A stretch of DNA of 57,500 bases, taken from assembly GCF_000091045.1 (NCBI RefSeq), contig NC_006686.1, positions 12,501 to 70,000 on the forward strand, written 5' to 3'. The notes beneath the pieces were generated by a model. That model was given only the letters and a program-made list of their open reading frames with translations. It made no database searches and was not told the DNA's origin. The DNA is from Cryptococcus deneoformans JEC21 (lineage: Eukaryota > Basidiomycota > Tremellomycetes > Tremellales > Cryptococcaceae). Below are positions 1 to 11,345 of this stretch, one piece after another. Numbering within the stretch: the stretch's first letter is position 1; each line of letters opens with the position of its first letter. Made by a program: the position numbers and the translations under genes.

Positions 1-1767
1 GGAAGATTCAACTAAGCCTTTGTCCATTTGTGTGCTCTATTATCAAAGTTTGAATACGAACATGATGATTAGAAAGATAAGACCGATGGATAGTCTCACC
101 CATCAATAATCAGCTGATCACGGCCACCAGAATGAATGCCCAGAATAGTTAACAGGCTACAGATAACAGCGTAGGATGAGTCCTTGTCCAGTATTTACAA
201 ATTTGAATTCATCGTCCATGGCAAATGAGCCATTTGTGGACAGGTAGTACGCATTGGCCAGATATTTGAGCATACGTGCTTGATTCATAAGAAAGTCTAC
301 ACAACGATGGGATGCGTCCGATGCAAACTTACAAAGTGTAGCGGTGTCACTGTCCTCGTAGAGGCTGGAAATTACCCGATGCTACTTTAGTTTCGTGTCC
401 TCGGTCGTTCGTCTACAGTTGTACTTGGAGCACTAAATCTGGTCGTTGGGATTGCTAAGCTAGAGAGTTTGAGAAGACTGAGCTGCTTGGGGCTATGCAT
501 TTTATCTACTCCAAAGGCTACGCCTTTTATATCTTTCTCAGCTCTACAACAAGCTGACTCATCTTCCTCACACTTTCCCTGTACCCTCCGCTCGGATCTC
601 TGTCCTCCCTAACGCCTCCTTGCACGGTCCTCTTTCTCTTCCTCTCTCCTTCCCACCCGCCTCTCTCTCTCTCGGCACCCCAAAACTACTTCTCCGTCTT
701 CCTCTCGTCTTCATCTCTGCCTTCCTCCTACCCTCGCTCCTCTGTATCCTTGCACAACGCCATTATAGAACTGTCCCTTCATATATAAGTTATCTTCGTT
801 CCCAACTGCCATGCTCCAGCAAACTTCGCCATCCACCATCGTAAGTAATATACCATCCAAGCACGCCCTCCTCTCTTTCGAGCCTCGCGATTCTCAACTT
901 TGTCCTAACGACAGCCACAATAGAGGGGAGGAAAGACTCCTACTCGCAGAACAAAGTAGCTAGTGGAGAACCAACACGAGACCCGGTATGTGGAAGCGGT
1001 GCTTAGATCGACAACGTATCCAGAAGATGGAACAGAAAACTGAGCAGCCATGATGGGATAGATGTATGATTGGCTCAGCCAATATGGGAAGGCCTGCCGG
1101 TTATTAGCACTTACGAACAAGATCCTAATCATGGTCCAGCGAGTCAACCGTAGATGGTAAAATAACGATTGGACGCGGCGACGACGAGAAAGCGGTCGGG
1201 GAAATTGAACGGGTTCCTCCAAGGAGCTTAATTTGACAATCCGACCTTGTAATTTACGCCCAAGTTAAATCCATGTAACGCTTAATTAAGTTTGTTACTT
1301 TACCGCCGTTCGGCCCGAGATAGGAGATTCGTTATCCGTTAAGTCCGATGCAATGGGCCCACCACGTCAGCTGACGTCGTCAATCATTCCTGATGGTGCG
1401 GCTTATTATTTCCCCGGAGCACTTTTCGGTTCTTCACCAACCAAACATGGACGAGTGAGTCTCCCTGTCGATCAAGAAGGCGTTGTCTTGGGAAAGAGGA
1501 ATTTATGATCAATAAGAACATTGTGTGTCTATTATGACCCGTGAGTGGATTCCATACGGATGGGCAAGAACATGTGAATACCGCTAGAAAGAAAATCCAC
1601 CATTCGAGAATGGTGGCCCAAATTCCCAGAATCAGTACGAGAACCGAAATTCTGAGCTGAAGCAAAAGTTGGGTTTGAAAAGAAGAGGCCCCGCCGAACC
1701 TTAAGGAACTTTGGCGGCTTGCGCCAATCAAGTCCAGCTGCCGGCGGCATTTCCATTTCTATGTGGT
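1..1767. other. Gene-poor region left of the MULE
   Basis: I recognise no protein family here on either strand. Around 510-800 there is a promoter-like stretch (TTTTATATC near 525, then long CT-rich tracts) ending in a possible short first exon: an ATG at 811, ten codons, then a good donor GTAAGTAATA at 841. The reading frame closes soon after the next plausible acceptor near 924, so this may be a non-coding transcript, a truncated gene or chance. Open frames on the minus strand between 1384 and 1756 show no motif and have unremarkable composition. Confidence 0.4.
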
Positions 1768-1776
1768 TCGAAAGAC
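1768..1776. repeat. Target-site duplication, left copy (9 bp)
   Basis: The 9-mer TCGAAAGAC directly abuts the left inverted repeat and recurs exactly at 5248-5256 directly after the right one. Nine base pairs is the usual duplication length for Mutator-like elements, so this marks the insertion boundary. Confidence 0.93.
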
Positions 1777-1920
1777 GGGAACTATTTCGGACACCCCCCC
1801 TATTTCTTTTGGGACACCCCCCCTCCTTCTACTTTGGGTAATTTTGACAGAGCAGCCGATAGATAACACCATGGACCCTGCAGCGCATCCCTGAGGCCCT
1901 TATGCCTGTTATTTACGTAA
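1777..1920 (+). repeat. MULE left terminal inverted repeat (144 bp)
   Basis: It starts GGGAACTATTTCGGACACC and ends TTACGTAA. Comparison by eye with the reverse complement of 5104-5247 gives one mismatch, a C/T in GCAGCGCATCC near 1883. The repeat holds two copies of a GGACACC-type motif followed by a run of C, at about 1789 and 1811, separated by a TATTTCTTTT spacer. Confidence 0.95.
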
Positions 1921-2077
1921 TTAGTTCAGATGATATTGTCGCGTGCGCCAGACTGCAACATTTTACAAAAGTAACGAACAACAAACGCGTTTTTTTCTCT
2001 AATAACGCGCCTCCTTTTTGCTGTCATTTAAATACTTTTCATCCTCCTAAGAAACTTATAACGTATTCGAAAACATC

Positions 2078-4993
2078 ATGGCTTCGACTGATTTGCACTC
2101 TTCGGATCCTCTTTCTCCCCAACCCGGTATCTGCCCACCTTCTCCTATTATCCGCGTCCCAGAGGCCGAAATATACTCGGGACATCAATCAATGGCGTTT
2201 GATTTTGATGAAGGTAATCTCCATGCCATGGAAGGTTCGGATTCATCGGAAGTCTCCAATATTGCCGACGAAGAGGATAGTGAGGATGACATTATCCAGG
2301 CTCCCATTGACTCCTTCAACGACGACGAGATGATCTCTACCCCTGGGTTCGACGAGCAAGCGTACTACCAATCTAAAGATGAGTGTAAAGGCGCTGTCCA
2401 GGCTTACGCAGCCTCACAAGGCTTCGCTGCTGTTATTAGGCGGAGCAAAAGGAAGAAGCCAACGAAAACTCACAAAGAGGGCAGAGAATTGATACAATAC
2501 TCGTGCATCTTTGGAGACGAGTATCGCTGCACACGAGGGGACAGTTTCAAAGATGTGCGCATTAGGACTATACAGACCGTAAAAAATGGATGCCCTTTTG
2601 CTGCTGTGGCTTGGGAGATGGCAGAGGCAGAGGTAAAAGAGCATGGTGGAGACAAATGTTGGACTTGGAAGGTCGTGAATGCCTCGCACAATCATCCGCC
2701 TGTCGCCAATATTGGAATTGCACTTCTTCGGCGTGCTTCGCGGACGCCTGAAGCCAAAGAGCTGATCAACACGTTGATCGACAGCCGGACTCCATTCCCC
2801 TCCATCATCAGTACCATGTCTCAGCGTTTCCCAACGGTAATGTTGACATCGGAAGACTTGCATCGTCTCGCCTTTCGTCGTCGTGCAGATCTCCGTGCTG
2901 GCTCCAGTGCAAGTGCTGCTTGTATTCGGCAATTAGTGAGCAATGATGAGCTCCATCGTCCGTTTGTCAACACACGCGATGAACTCATTGGTTTGGTTTA
3001 CACCAAGCGAACTGCTCGCGCACTGATTCACCGATTTCCCGAAGTCCTTTTCTTCGACTGCACATACAAGACGAACCTGTACCGGATGCCCATGCTCCAT
3101 ATCGTCGGATCCACATCGACAGGTATGACATACACTGCAGGAGTCATCTTGATGTTGCGTGAAACCACAAACTGGTATACCCAAGCTCTCAATTCGTTCT
3201 TCGAACTTGTCGGCAAACCGGATGTCAAGGTTGTCATTACCGATCGTGACCCAGCACTCATCAACGCTCTCATGTCTGTCCTCCCCAAGGCTTACCGCTT
3301 CTCCTGCTTCTGGCATCTTCAAGAAAATGTCAAAAGCAATATAAGGCCCTGTTTCGTTGACGAAGAGAACATCGTCATGGCTGTCTCGAATTTCTGCAAA
3401 GCTTGGGTACGGTATTGTGTACATGCAAAATCGGATGAGCAGCTTGAGGAAGGTTATCGGAAGATGGAAGAACTTTATCCTGGTCAGAAATATGCTCGAG
3501 CGATCTCGTATATCCGGGGTTTGGATGAAATCAAGGAGCGCTTTGTACATGCCTATATCAACAAGCAACTTCACTTCGGACAAACCGGTAATTCACGCTT
3601 AGAAGGTCAGCACGCAACTCTTAAGAAATCAATTGACACCAAGTACGGTGATCTTCTGCTTGTCATTGGGTCTCTAAGTACGTATTTTGATCAGCAGTGG
3701 TTGAAAATTTTGAAAAGAATTGAGCTCGAGAGAACGAGGTGTGCTACACATATTCCCAGTACTTTTGTTCGGGTATGTTCCTTCCTTCTTTCTGTCCTTT
3801 TTGTAATCGTGCTGATATAATTGTTTAGTTAAAAGGCTCCATATCCCGCGCTGCAATGAAGCTTCTTGCTGAGCAGTTGACTTTGGCCAAAAGATATTTG
3901 GGTGATTACGATGAAGGTGTCGATGACTTTGAAGAATCACACCCGTGCAGTGGCTCGTTTACAAAATCCCATGGATTGCCCTGCGCCCATCGTCTCATTA
4001 GCTTCGTCCGGGAAAGAAGACACCTTGAAAAGGATCACATTCATCCTCACTGGCGTCTCGGGTCTGCCGCAAGTCTCAAAAGATACCTTGACCATATTAA
4101 CAGACTTGTTGGCACCCCAGATACATCAGTCATACGGCTGGATGATGTATTTGACTTCGGTGAGGACCAAGAACTTATCCTCGATCCACCCATTTTAAGC
4201 ACCAAGCGGGGAAGGAAGGCCCCTAATCCACCAGTGTTGCAGGAAGACCGGATGTCGGCACCTTCAGGAAGGTACTTGACTCAGTCAGAAAGAATTATGG
4301 GGGCTGGATTGACCCAGCGAAAAAAAGGGCGCTGTAAACACTGCCAAAGTTCCACTCACTATACCAAAGACTGTGCGCGTGTTCAAGCGTCTCGAAGGGT
4401 CGACAAAAACCAAGAAGCTGAGAATGCAGGTGAAGACAGAAGAGTTCTTGTCCCAGATAGCGATGATGAGGAAGGAAATGAGGAAGATCTTGTCGAGGTA
4501 CCGAATGAAGTTGGTCCTTTCATTCAAAGATTAGCCCAACTCGATGACCTTGCGCTTACATATTTTATAGCCCAATCTTCGTCCAAAAAAGCATTCTCGG
4601 TCACAATATCCTGCCCCCTCTCAAATATATCCGTCACATGCTGTTCAAATGCAGCATCTTCCTCCTGAACCCTCGGTCCCCCAATTACCCCCTTCTTCCC
4701 AATTCTATCCACCATTATCACAATACTATCCCCCTGCTCCACAGCATTACCCAACTTCAAAATACCATGTGCCTCCTACCCAGTATATCCCTTACAACCA
4801 AGTATTATTCCACAATCATTCCGAAGCCCCAACTCCCTATCATTACCCTTCTGTTAGTGGATACAATAATCTCCAATCTCCTCAAATTTACCAATACAAC
4901 TTAGAGAATAATGTGGGCAAGGATGCGAGCATTCGATCGCAGGAGGATAGTATTATAATGCAGCGAGGGAGAGATCGACATAGCTGGGAATGA
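2078..4993 (+). CDS. MULE transposase (spliced, about 928 aa)
   Basis: This is the transposase of the surrounding Mutator-like element; it would bind the inverted repeats and catalyse cut-and-paste movement in the nucleus. Exon 1 is 2078-3772 (565 codons). A 56-nt intron (3773-3828, GTATGT...TTTAG) leads to exon 2, and a probable 73-nt intron (4498-4570, GTACCG...TTATAG, phase 0) leads to a final exon ending at 4993. The N-terminal region (residues about 90-160) resembles the FAR1-like DNA-binding part of MULE proteins. The DDE core is visible: FFDCTYK near residue 327, VVITDRDPAL near 386, and NSRLEGQHATLKK near 507, where the third acidic residue is expected. Exon 2 carries a SWIM-type zinc finger (C...GLPCAH) and a CCHC knuckle (CKHCQSSTHYTKDC). 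The last exon is rich in Pro, Gln and Tyr. Start chosen at the first ATG with acidic coding sequence. The second intron is inferred from phase alone. Confidence 0.85.
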
Positions 4994-5103
4994 AGGCGAA
5001 GGAAGAATGAATAGATGTCGAAAGAGGAATAGATGTCACAAGAAGAATAGATGTTTATAATATTAGAGGACTGAATTTACTATGCACGAAAAAGAACATT
5101 TAG

Positions 5104-5247
5104 TTACGTAAATAACAGGCATAAGGGCCTCAGGGATGCACTGCAGGGTCCATGGTGTTATCTATCGGCTGCTCTGTCAAAATTACCCAAAGTAGAAGGA
5201 GGGGGGGTGTCCCAAAAGAAATAGGGGGGGTGTCCGAAATAGTTCCC
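5104..5247 (-). repeat. MULE right terminal inverted repeat (144 bp)
   Basis: It is the reverse complement of 1777-1920 with a single difference, and ends exactly at TAGTTCCC before the second target duplication. The two C-runs (G-runs on this strand) have the same lengths as in the left copy. Confidence 0.95.
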
Positions 5248-5256
5248 TCGAAAGAC
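5248..5256. repeat. Target-site duplication, right copy (9 bp)
   Basis: TCGAAAGAC, identical to 1768-1776, immediately follows the right inverted repeat. The uninterrupted pre-insertion sequence would join ATGTGGT to one copy of the 9-mer and then CTAAAAATCC. Confidence 0.93.
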
Positions 5257-6052
5257 CTAAAAATCCGCCGTCCAGGAATGGGCTCTATTCGAGCCAAAAA
5301 GCATCATTTTTGGCATTTTCTCGAAAGGGCCTCGGACAAATTTTCAGGATATTTGGAGAAAAAATAGATACATATCTGCGCAACTGCGCCCAGGCCCGCC
5401 ACCGGACACCATAAAACAAACTAAACAAAGTAAACAAACTGCTGCCGCTCTAGACTGTAGACAATTCCTCAGCCCTCATCTTCCTCCAATAGTAGCGCAT
5501 CTTCACGTAGTTGTCCCATGCATATCCCGTCTCCAAGTGCCAAGAAGCGTCCTCACCGTTCTTATTGAATATCCAGTATTATGTTGACTTGAACTGGGCG
5601 CACACAGGTTTGTCACAGCAACACCTCGGAGCCGATGTCGGGAATGGCTAGTGACATACGACTATCGATATCTATGCCCCTCCTCTTTTTGCCTTCAGAA
5701 CAGCCAGCCACAAAATACCCGGACCGAAGACATACAAGTTTTATTAAGATTATTATTGAAGGTTTAGTTTAAAACCGGTCGCCGGGGTTCGTGGGACCCA
5801 GAAATACCTCACATGTTGAGTCATCAGTGTAATCGACCAGCGACGCCCAAGATTATTGAAGATCAACTTGGCCATCTGCCGCCTTACGGTCCCATCAAGG
5901 TAATCCTTGGCAATAATGATATATAACTCGTGAAGGAAAGACACATGGAACCCTTCTGCATGATAAACAACAACTGTCCGCCTCCCACTTAAAACATTGA
6001 TTCAACTTTCGAGCAACCAAATATTCAGTTGGCGAACTTTGTTTAAGGGTTT
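5257..6052. other. Mostly non-coding; possible 3' gene fragment on minus strand
   Basis: On the minus strand, about 5449-5575 reads as an open C-terminal-like stretch: WHLETGYAWDNYVKMRYYW followed by RKMRAEELSTV and a stop. It has an aromatic, charged composition more like real protein than noise. It is preceded by in-frame stops and I cannot find the upstream exons, so it may be the last exon of a decayed gene. I do not recognise the family. The rest (5580-6052) holds nothing I can name and includes the 5' region of the transporter that starts at 6053. Confidence 0.3.
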
Positions 6053-8268
6053 ATGATGAGCGCAACTCACATCGAAAACCGTGATGATAACTTTCTAGAA
6101 AATAAGCATTTTGATCACACTGAGAGACTCGAAAATATCAAAGGCTGGCAAGAACCGCCTAGTCCCTCTGGCTTTGGTGGTCATTTGATTGTAAGTTTAT
6201 TTTTCGCATAGTTGCGTAAAATAGGTGTTGACGCCTATTTGCTAGGATGAAAATCTTGTGCGAGTAGAAGGTGAAGATAAAGTAACATGGTATCTTTGCT
6301 TTTTAATTTCTGCTGTATGTGTATCATCCCTCTCTTATTACTGTAAAAGGGACATTAATTGACTCCCAATAGTCGGCCATCGCTGGTTTCCTATTCGGCT
6401 ATGACACTGGCGTAGTTGGTGTTGCATTGCCTTTGGTGGGAACCGACCTGGGTGGTAGCGCACTCAACTCTTCACAGCAAGAGATTATCACAGCAGGTAC
6501 CACCATTGGGGCTATCTTTGGTTCTGCTATTCTTGGTGGATGGGGTGATCGCCTTGGACGAAAGAAGGCAATCTTGATCTCTGACGTCTTGTAAGTCATC
6601 TTTGGACAATGCTATACACTCCGACTTACATTATTTATAAAGCTTTACCATCGGTGCCGTGATCATTGCATCCAGTTACTCTGTCCCGCAAATCATTGTC
6701 GGTCGAATTGTCCTCGGTATTGGAGTCGGTGGCGCAGCTGTGATTGCTCCTCTTTTCATCACTGAGACAGCGCCGACCGCTGTCCGTGGTCGATGCATTG
6801 GTATTAAGTGAGCTCTATACCTATATATATCAGTGGACTTCAGCTGATATAGAACACAGTGCCTTCTTTATTCCCTTTGGTCAGGTTGTTTCCGACGCCA
6901 TCGGGGCTGGTGTACAGAACATGCACAATGGGTGGCGACTACTTTGTAAGTGAGGCGACACACACCTACTTAGTGATCCGCTAACTTACCACCAGTCGCT
7001 CTTGGTGCTGTCCCTTCCCTTCTTCAACTGCTTCTTTTCCATTACCTTCCCGAGTCACCACGTATCCTTATTCTCAAGGGGGATACCGAAGGCGCTCGGA
7101 CTGTCTTCCAGCGCATTTACCCCACCGCCACTAGTGAGATGATTGAATACAAGTTCCGCGTTGCTCAAGAATACGTCGCCGCCACAACCGCCCTTCAGTC
7201 TGGGACCACTTTCTGGGAAAGAGCGAAGAAAGTATGGAGAACTGGATCGTATCGAAGATCTATCATTGCTGTCAGTGTTCTTCAGGCTGCCGGTCAGCTC
7301 TGTGGTTTCAACACCCTCCTTTATTATGCCGGTACTCTTTTCAGTCTCCTTGGACTGTCAAATCCAGCCTTAGGTGGTCTTATCCCTGCCGGCACCAACG
7401 CCGTCTTTTTGTTGATTGGAATGACTACCGTTGACAAAATCGGAAGACGAGGGTTGTTGTTGATTGGCGTGCCAATCATGGTACGTTTCAACTGCTCTGA
7501 CATTGGTATTCGATGTGTAACTCATATCACTTTAGCTCCTTGGTCATGTGTGGAACATCGTTGCTTTCTATTGTGAGTAGCCCTATTTTGATTGACCTAT
7601 CCCTCCACCTAATCCTCGTGTGCAGACTTGTGCAAGCCGACTGGAGGATTCCTCGATACGTCTTACACCTACGATACGACAAACGTCGGTATTGTCATTG
7701 GTGGTATCGTCTTCTTCGTCGCCGGTTTCGGTCTTACCTACAGTCATCTCGTCTGGTACCAGGCTGAGTATTTGGCCCTCGAAGTACGATCCATGGGGTC
7801 TGGTATCGCCACCACCATCTGTTGGATTGCGAATCTTGTTGTCTCTGTTTCCTACCTTTCAGAACTCGAAACGATGACCCCTTCTGGTACCTACGGCTTC
7901 TATTTCGGTATCAGTGTAGTCGCCTTCGTGTTCGTGGTGTTCTGCTTCCCAGAAACCAGTAAGTATCCTCAACAACCTTATCTTTTTAGCCGAATGCTGA
8001 TAATCTCACCTTCCCAACGAAAGAACAACTGTCAATCGACGAGACATCTCTTTTATTCGAGAACGATTGGGGAGTCAAGAGATCTGCTCAGATGCGCAAA
8101 GAGCGACGGGAGACTCAGAAACGATTCCAGGATGCCGAAGTCGCCGAAGCTGCCACGGCTCACCTCGAAGCTCGCCAACAAAAGTCGACTTCGGTCAGTC
8201 CTGCCGAGCTCTCCAAGTTTATGGCTGGTTTGAAGAGTGGCAAGAGAAAGCCTTCAGTCTCGGTTTAA
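6053..8268 (+). CDS. MFS sugar/myo-inositol transporter (ITR-like, 591 aa)
   Basis: Twelve-helix plasma-membrane carrier of the sugar porter family, most like fungal proton/myo-inositol symporters. Nine exons: 6053-6190, 6246-6314, 6373-6590, 6643-6807, 6860-6945, 6996-7480, 7536-7572, 7626-7958 and 8024-8268. Their sum is 1776 nt (591 codons plus stop). Family signatures in order: GFLFGYDTGVVGVALPLVG in TM1; GGWGDRLGRKK after TM2; GRIVLGIGVGG; PESPR before the central loop; the QLCGFNTLLYYAG region in TM7; DKIGRRGLLLIG; and PETKQLSIDET at the C-terminus, followed by LLFENDWGVKRS as in ITR proteins. The last 70 residues are a charged cytoplasmic tail. Two ATGs in tandem (6053, 6056) make the exact start uncertain by one residue. 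I believe it belongs to the expanded Cryptococcus ITR family but cannot say which member. Substrate is inferred; glucose or another polyol is possible. Confidence 0.88.
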
Positions 8269-8641
8269 GCCATAGCTTGAGGATGCCCAATGGGACAGGC
8301 GAAAGTGGGGTTCTGGTATGTGCGAGTGCTTTGGTTTTCGAGACGTATCCGAATGAAGTCCTTGTATTTACGTATGGCCTGTATGCATGTGACAAATATA
8401 TACCGCACCTCATTTATGGCATGCAGTCGTTAAGTCTGCACATGTCGCTTTTCTTCTTGCTCTTTGGTTTAGATTGCATTCGTGTTTCAAGGGCACAAAG
8501 AACCAGTAAATACAACATCAGGAAACCTTCCCCTGTATACCTTACATATAATAGAACAAGCGTTCCTTGAAATTAAAGATGTAAGAAGAAAGGTAATCCC
8601 TAGGCTCATTCGCACAAGAAATGAATCTATTCCCATCCATA
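8269..8641. other. Intergenic, 3' side of the transporter
   Basis: This 373-bp stretch lies between the transporter stop and the end of the convergent integrase relic. I see only AT-rich 3'-UTR-like sequence; no terminal repeat of the integrase element could be identified in it. Confidence 0.5.
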
Positions 8642-10398
8642 TCAATCGTCCCTAGTAAGGTCTATCGGACCAATTGTCTGATTGAGCCTTGTCTGAAAAG
8701 AAGCATCAATGAGCTGATCAGAGATAAGAGGACCAAAGCCTTCCAGCGGGGGTATTACATCTTTAGTAGACATGCCTCTCCTCCTTATATTCGGTGCTAC
8801 CCAGCGATGACCGTCAACGCCATAGGCAGTGTAGTCATACCCTCTAGCTCGGAGGACAGTACCGTCGTTATCATCCTGGATGGCGAAAGGGTTTTGATCA
8901 ATATCAATTCCCAGCATTTTAAGGGTCAACTTCTCTATACACTGTGCCAGGTTTGTTACTTCAAATTATCGGGAAAGAGACATACCACGCTTCCATATCA
9001 TCTCAGGTGTACGACCACCTTCAGTGCGCAAATGATGCTTATTCCACTGATGGGCGAATCTCTCAAGGACAGCGTTGATCTGAGGGATGAAGTAAAAACG
9101 TAGGCGCCAAAGGTGGATGGCGTCTCCGAGGTCCAAAAAGCCTTGCTCAGCCAGTTGCCCAGACAAGGAGGATACCGGATGAACCAATTTTGAAGGTCTC
9201 TCCAGATCCTCTCAATAAGTTGGCTAGACGCCTACGGTTGGGTTAGCTACAACAAACATTGATCTGCCTGACTGAAGACACCTTGAAGCTCTCCCATTGC
9301 CTCCTTGACCCGAAGCATCTCGGTCCCATAATCAGCCCGCACTCGACTGGGTATGCCATACTTGGTGACGGCCACCTGGAATACACACAACCTTGATCCT
9401 GCCCAGTTGTTGTTCATCGCCATCACACCAACTAACATGCGTGACTTGCCATCAATAATGCCAAAGATGACAATCCGATAAGCAAACAGTTTATGGTGCC
9501 CATCTATGTGCCATAGACAGTTGATATGAGGGACAAAATACTTGCGGCGATTGACCGTCTCTTGAAAGCGATGAGCAGCGCCAGCGGGATCGACTATGCA
9601 TAGACACTCTCGCACACGCCACCGAGGGACAATAATAGGGTTTTCTTCAGCTTGTAAGGCAGCAAAGCAACCGATGACGCCTTCTTTTCCAGTGCCGGCT
9701 TGTCGAATGCGTTGGATTGCCTCATCGACAGAGAGAAATGATTATGTGGGGAGTGAATAATTGTGACTTACCTGACATAACGCATCATTGGAGATTGAAG
9801 TAGAAGGCTTTCGAAGATCGACATTCATCTCCTTCACGTGATTCTTGATAGTAGACTCGGATAGTCCAAACAGCTCCGCCCTTTCCCATCGCCTCCACCC
9901 ACCTTCGAAAGCCTCGGCAAGAAGATCCGCATCCACTTCTTTGCGAGGTCGACCGACACCGCGCAGACATGGACACTGTGATCCTCCACAATCTCACCGG
10001 TCTCTCTCTCGACATACTCGTGAACTGCGACGCGCAAGCGTATGAGAGATTCGTGCAATCGGCGGAGAAGCAGCGCCCAGGCATGGAAAGCTGACTGGAT
10101 AACCATGTATCTGAGGACTCGAATATCGAGCCAAAGATCGACGATAGTGGACAGGTGCTCTTCCAATTCTGCTTGGTCGACAGAAGGAACAAGGGGGGAA
10201 CATAGAAACTCATGGATACCTCGCACTGAAACCTCGAGGTATTGGGTGACCATACGGATGTCGTCGGAACTCATATATCCTCTCTGTGAAATATGATTAT
10301 CAAAATGTATAAGGAATAGCTCGACTCACTGGCAACAATTGATGCTCTGGTTCCTCTAATACATCCTCGAGATCTTTGAGATCATTTTGGTCCGCCAT
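8642..10398 (-). pseudogene. Decayed integrase-core transposon gene (rve/DDE)
   Basis: This relic belongs to the eukaryotic integrase-core family common in basidiomycetes and animals. The minus strand starts ATG at 10398, then reads an N-terminal helical region (DIRVLRYMVIQSAFHAWALL), a helix-turn-helix region introduced by GRPRKEVDADLLAEAF, the catalytic core (CLWHIDGHHKLFAYRIVIFG, then GIPSRVRADYGTEM), IERIWRD, the family hallmark WNKHHLRTEGGRTPEMIWKR, and a C-terminal segment to the stop at 8642. The pieces lie in different frames. One shift occurs near 9965-9985, between VEDHSV and GVGRPRKEV, where no plausible intron explains it. Others fall near 9250 and 9190, around the lost third catalytic region. 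Some junctions are genuine short introns (for example GTAAGTCAC at about 9774; GTATGTCTC at about 8997). I infer an inactivated insertion. No inverted repeats or target duplication were found. Confidence 0.72.
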
Positions 10399-11345
10399 TT
10401 GGGGCGGTCGTGCGGTGACGGAAGTACGATAGGTGATTGACGCTGTTGGTGTTAAACCCTGTTGGAGTCAAATGGGTAATATACAGTTAAAAGCTATCGA
10501 ACGTAAGTCAGAACAACTCATACATAGTGGACGGACAAAAATGTGGTGTTGTTGACAAATGCAAACAAAGATTTGATCGAGAAAAAAGAGACCTGTGCTG
10601 AAACAAATTCGTGCAAAAGCGTCGCAAGATACGGGAATAATTATATTTATCCGACCGGCTTGCCATACTCACAGGTTACGCGTCGATTGGTCAACTATGA
10701 CCTATGGCCAAGCATTCCATTCATATGAAGACCGACGGACGGCCTGTACGTATGACTTGGTTAGGCCAACGGAACAAGTATGGATGGTATATGCGGCGAA
10801 TGGAAGTATGAATGAGTCAGGTGCAAGAAACGGGAGAGCCCCCACGAAACGATAATACGGCATACCGTCGGCGCGCATGCAGGGCGTATTTTGTGACACA
10901 TAGCCGACGGCGACAGGGCTGGGCTTACGGCGTGAACTACTATAGAGGTGATCGGCGGTGGCAAGATCGCGGCCCCCGCGGCCCCCGGTCTGATATGATG
11001 AGATAGCCCGAGATAGTTATCGTTACATCACATGTGTGACTAAAATTATTTTCGTCGGGGTCCACCTTTCTAATTGGTAAATGCAGTTCTTACGATTTTT
11101 CCAATGATTGGGATTTGTTTGTAATGAGATTCTAAATGGCTCCGCTTCCGCCGCCCGATGGCATAAGCAGGGACAGGAACGCCGCCCGCAAACTATCGTC
11201 CTACGGGCGCACAAACAATGGGCGTCCCTCTTCTAGATATATCTACCTGACCTATCTCTCACGATTTCCCTCTTTTCCCACATCTACTTTGTCCAAACTA
11301 TTTTTTCCCACAAATTCATCCAGCGCACATTCCCATCTATTCGCG
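10399..11345. other. Intergenic / upstream region of the ABC transporter
   Basis: No gene is supported here. The interval includes a GC-rich block at about 10967-10990 with tandem GCGGCCCCC units, set in otherwise AT-rich sequence, and CT-rich sequence just before the ATG at 11346. Those are plausible promoter elements of the exporter, but I recognise no named regulatory site. Confidence 0.45.

Larger units (their letters stand above)
1777..5247 (+). mobile_element. Complete Mutator-like (MULE) DNA transposon, 3471 bp
   Basis: The element is bounded by 144-bp inverted repeats that differ at one position and by a perfect 9-bp target duplication. It contains one gene in the same orientation, whose product carries the MULE transposase, SWIM and CCHC zinc-knuckle domains. 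Everything needed for autonomous transposition seems to be present: both ends, target duplication and an open spliced transposase gene. The near-identity of the ends suggests recent insertion. The flanks hold no recognised gene, so no host gene appears to be disrupted. Confidence 0.93.

Noticed and set aside
1766..1776. GGTTCGAAAGAC resembles a tRNA B-box
   Set aside because: No matching A-box, acceptor stem or cloverleaf around it; part of it is the MULE target duplication.
2933..3583. Long minus-strand frame inside the MULE transposase
   Set aside because: Lies fully antisense to a clear DDE transposase; shadow of coding bias.
8269..10600. Terminal inverted repeats of the integrase relic
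   Set aside because: No inverted match or flanking duplication could be found by eye on either side.
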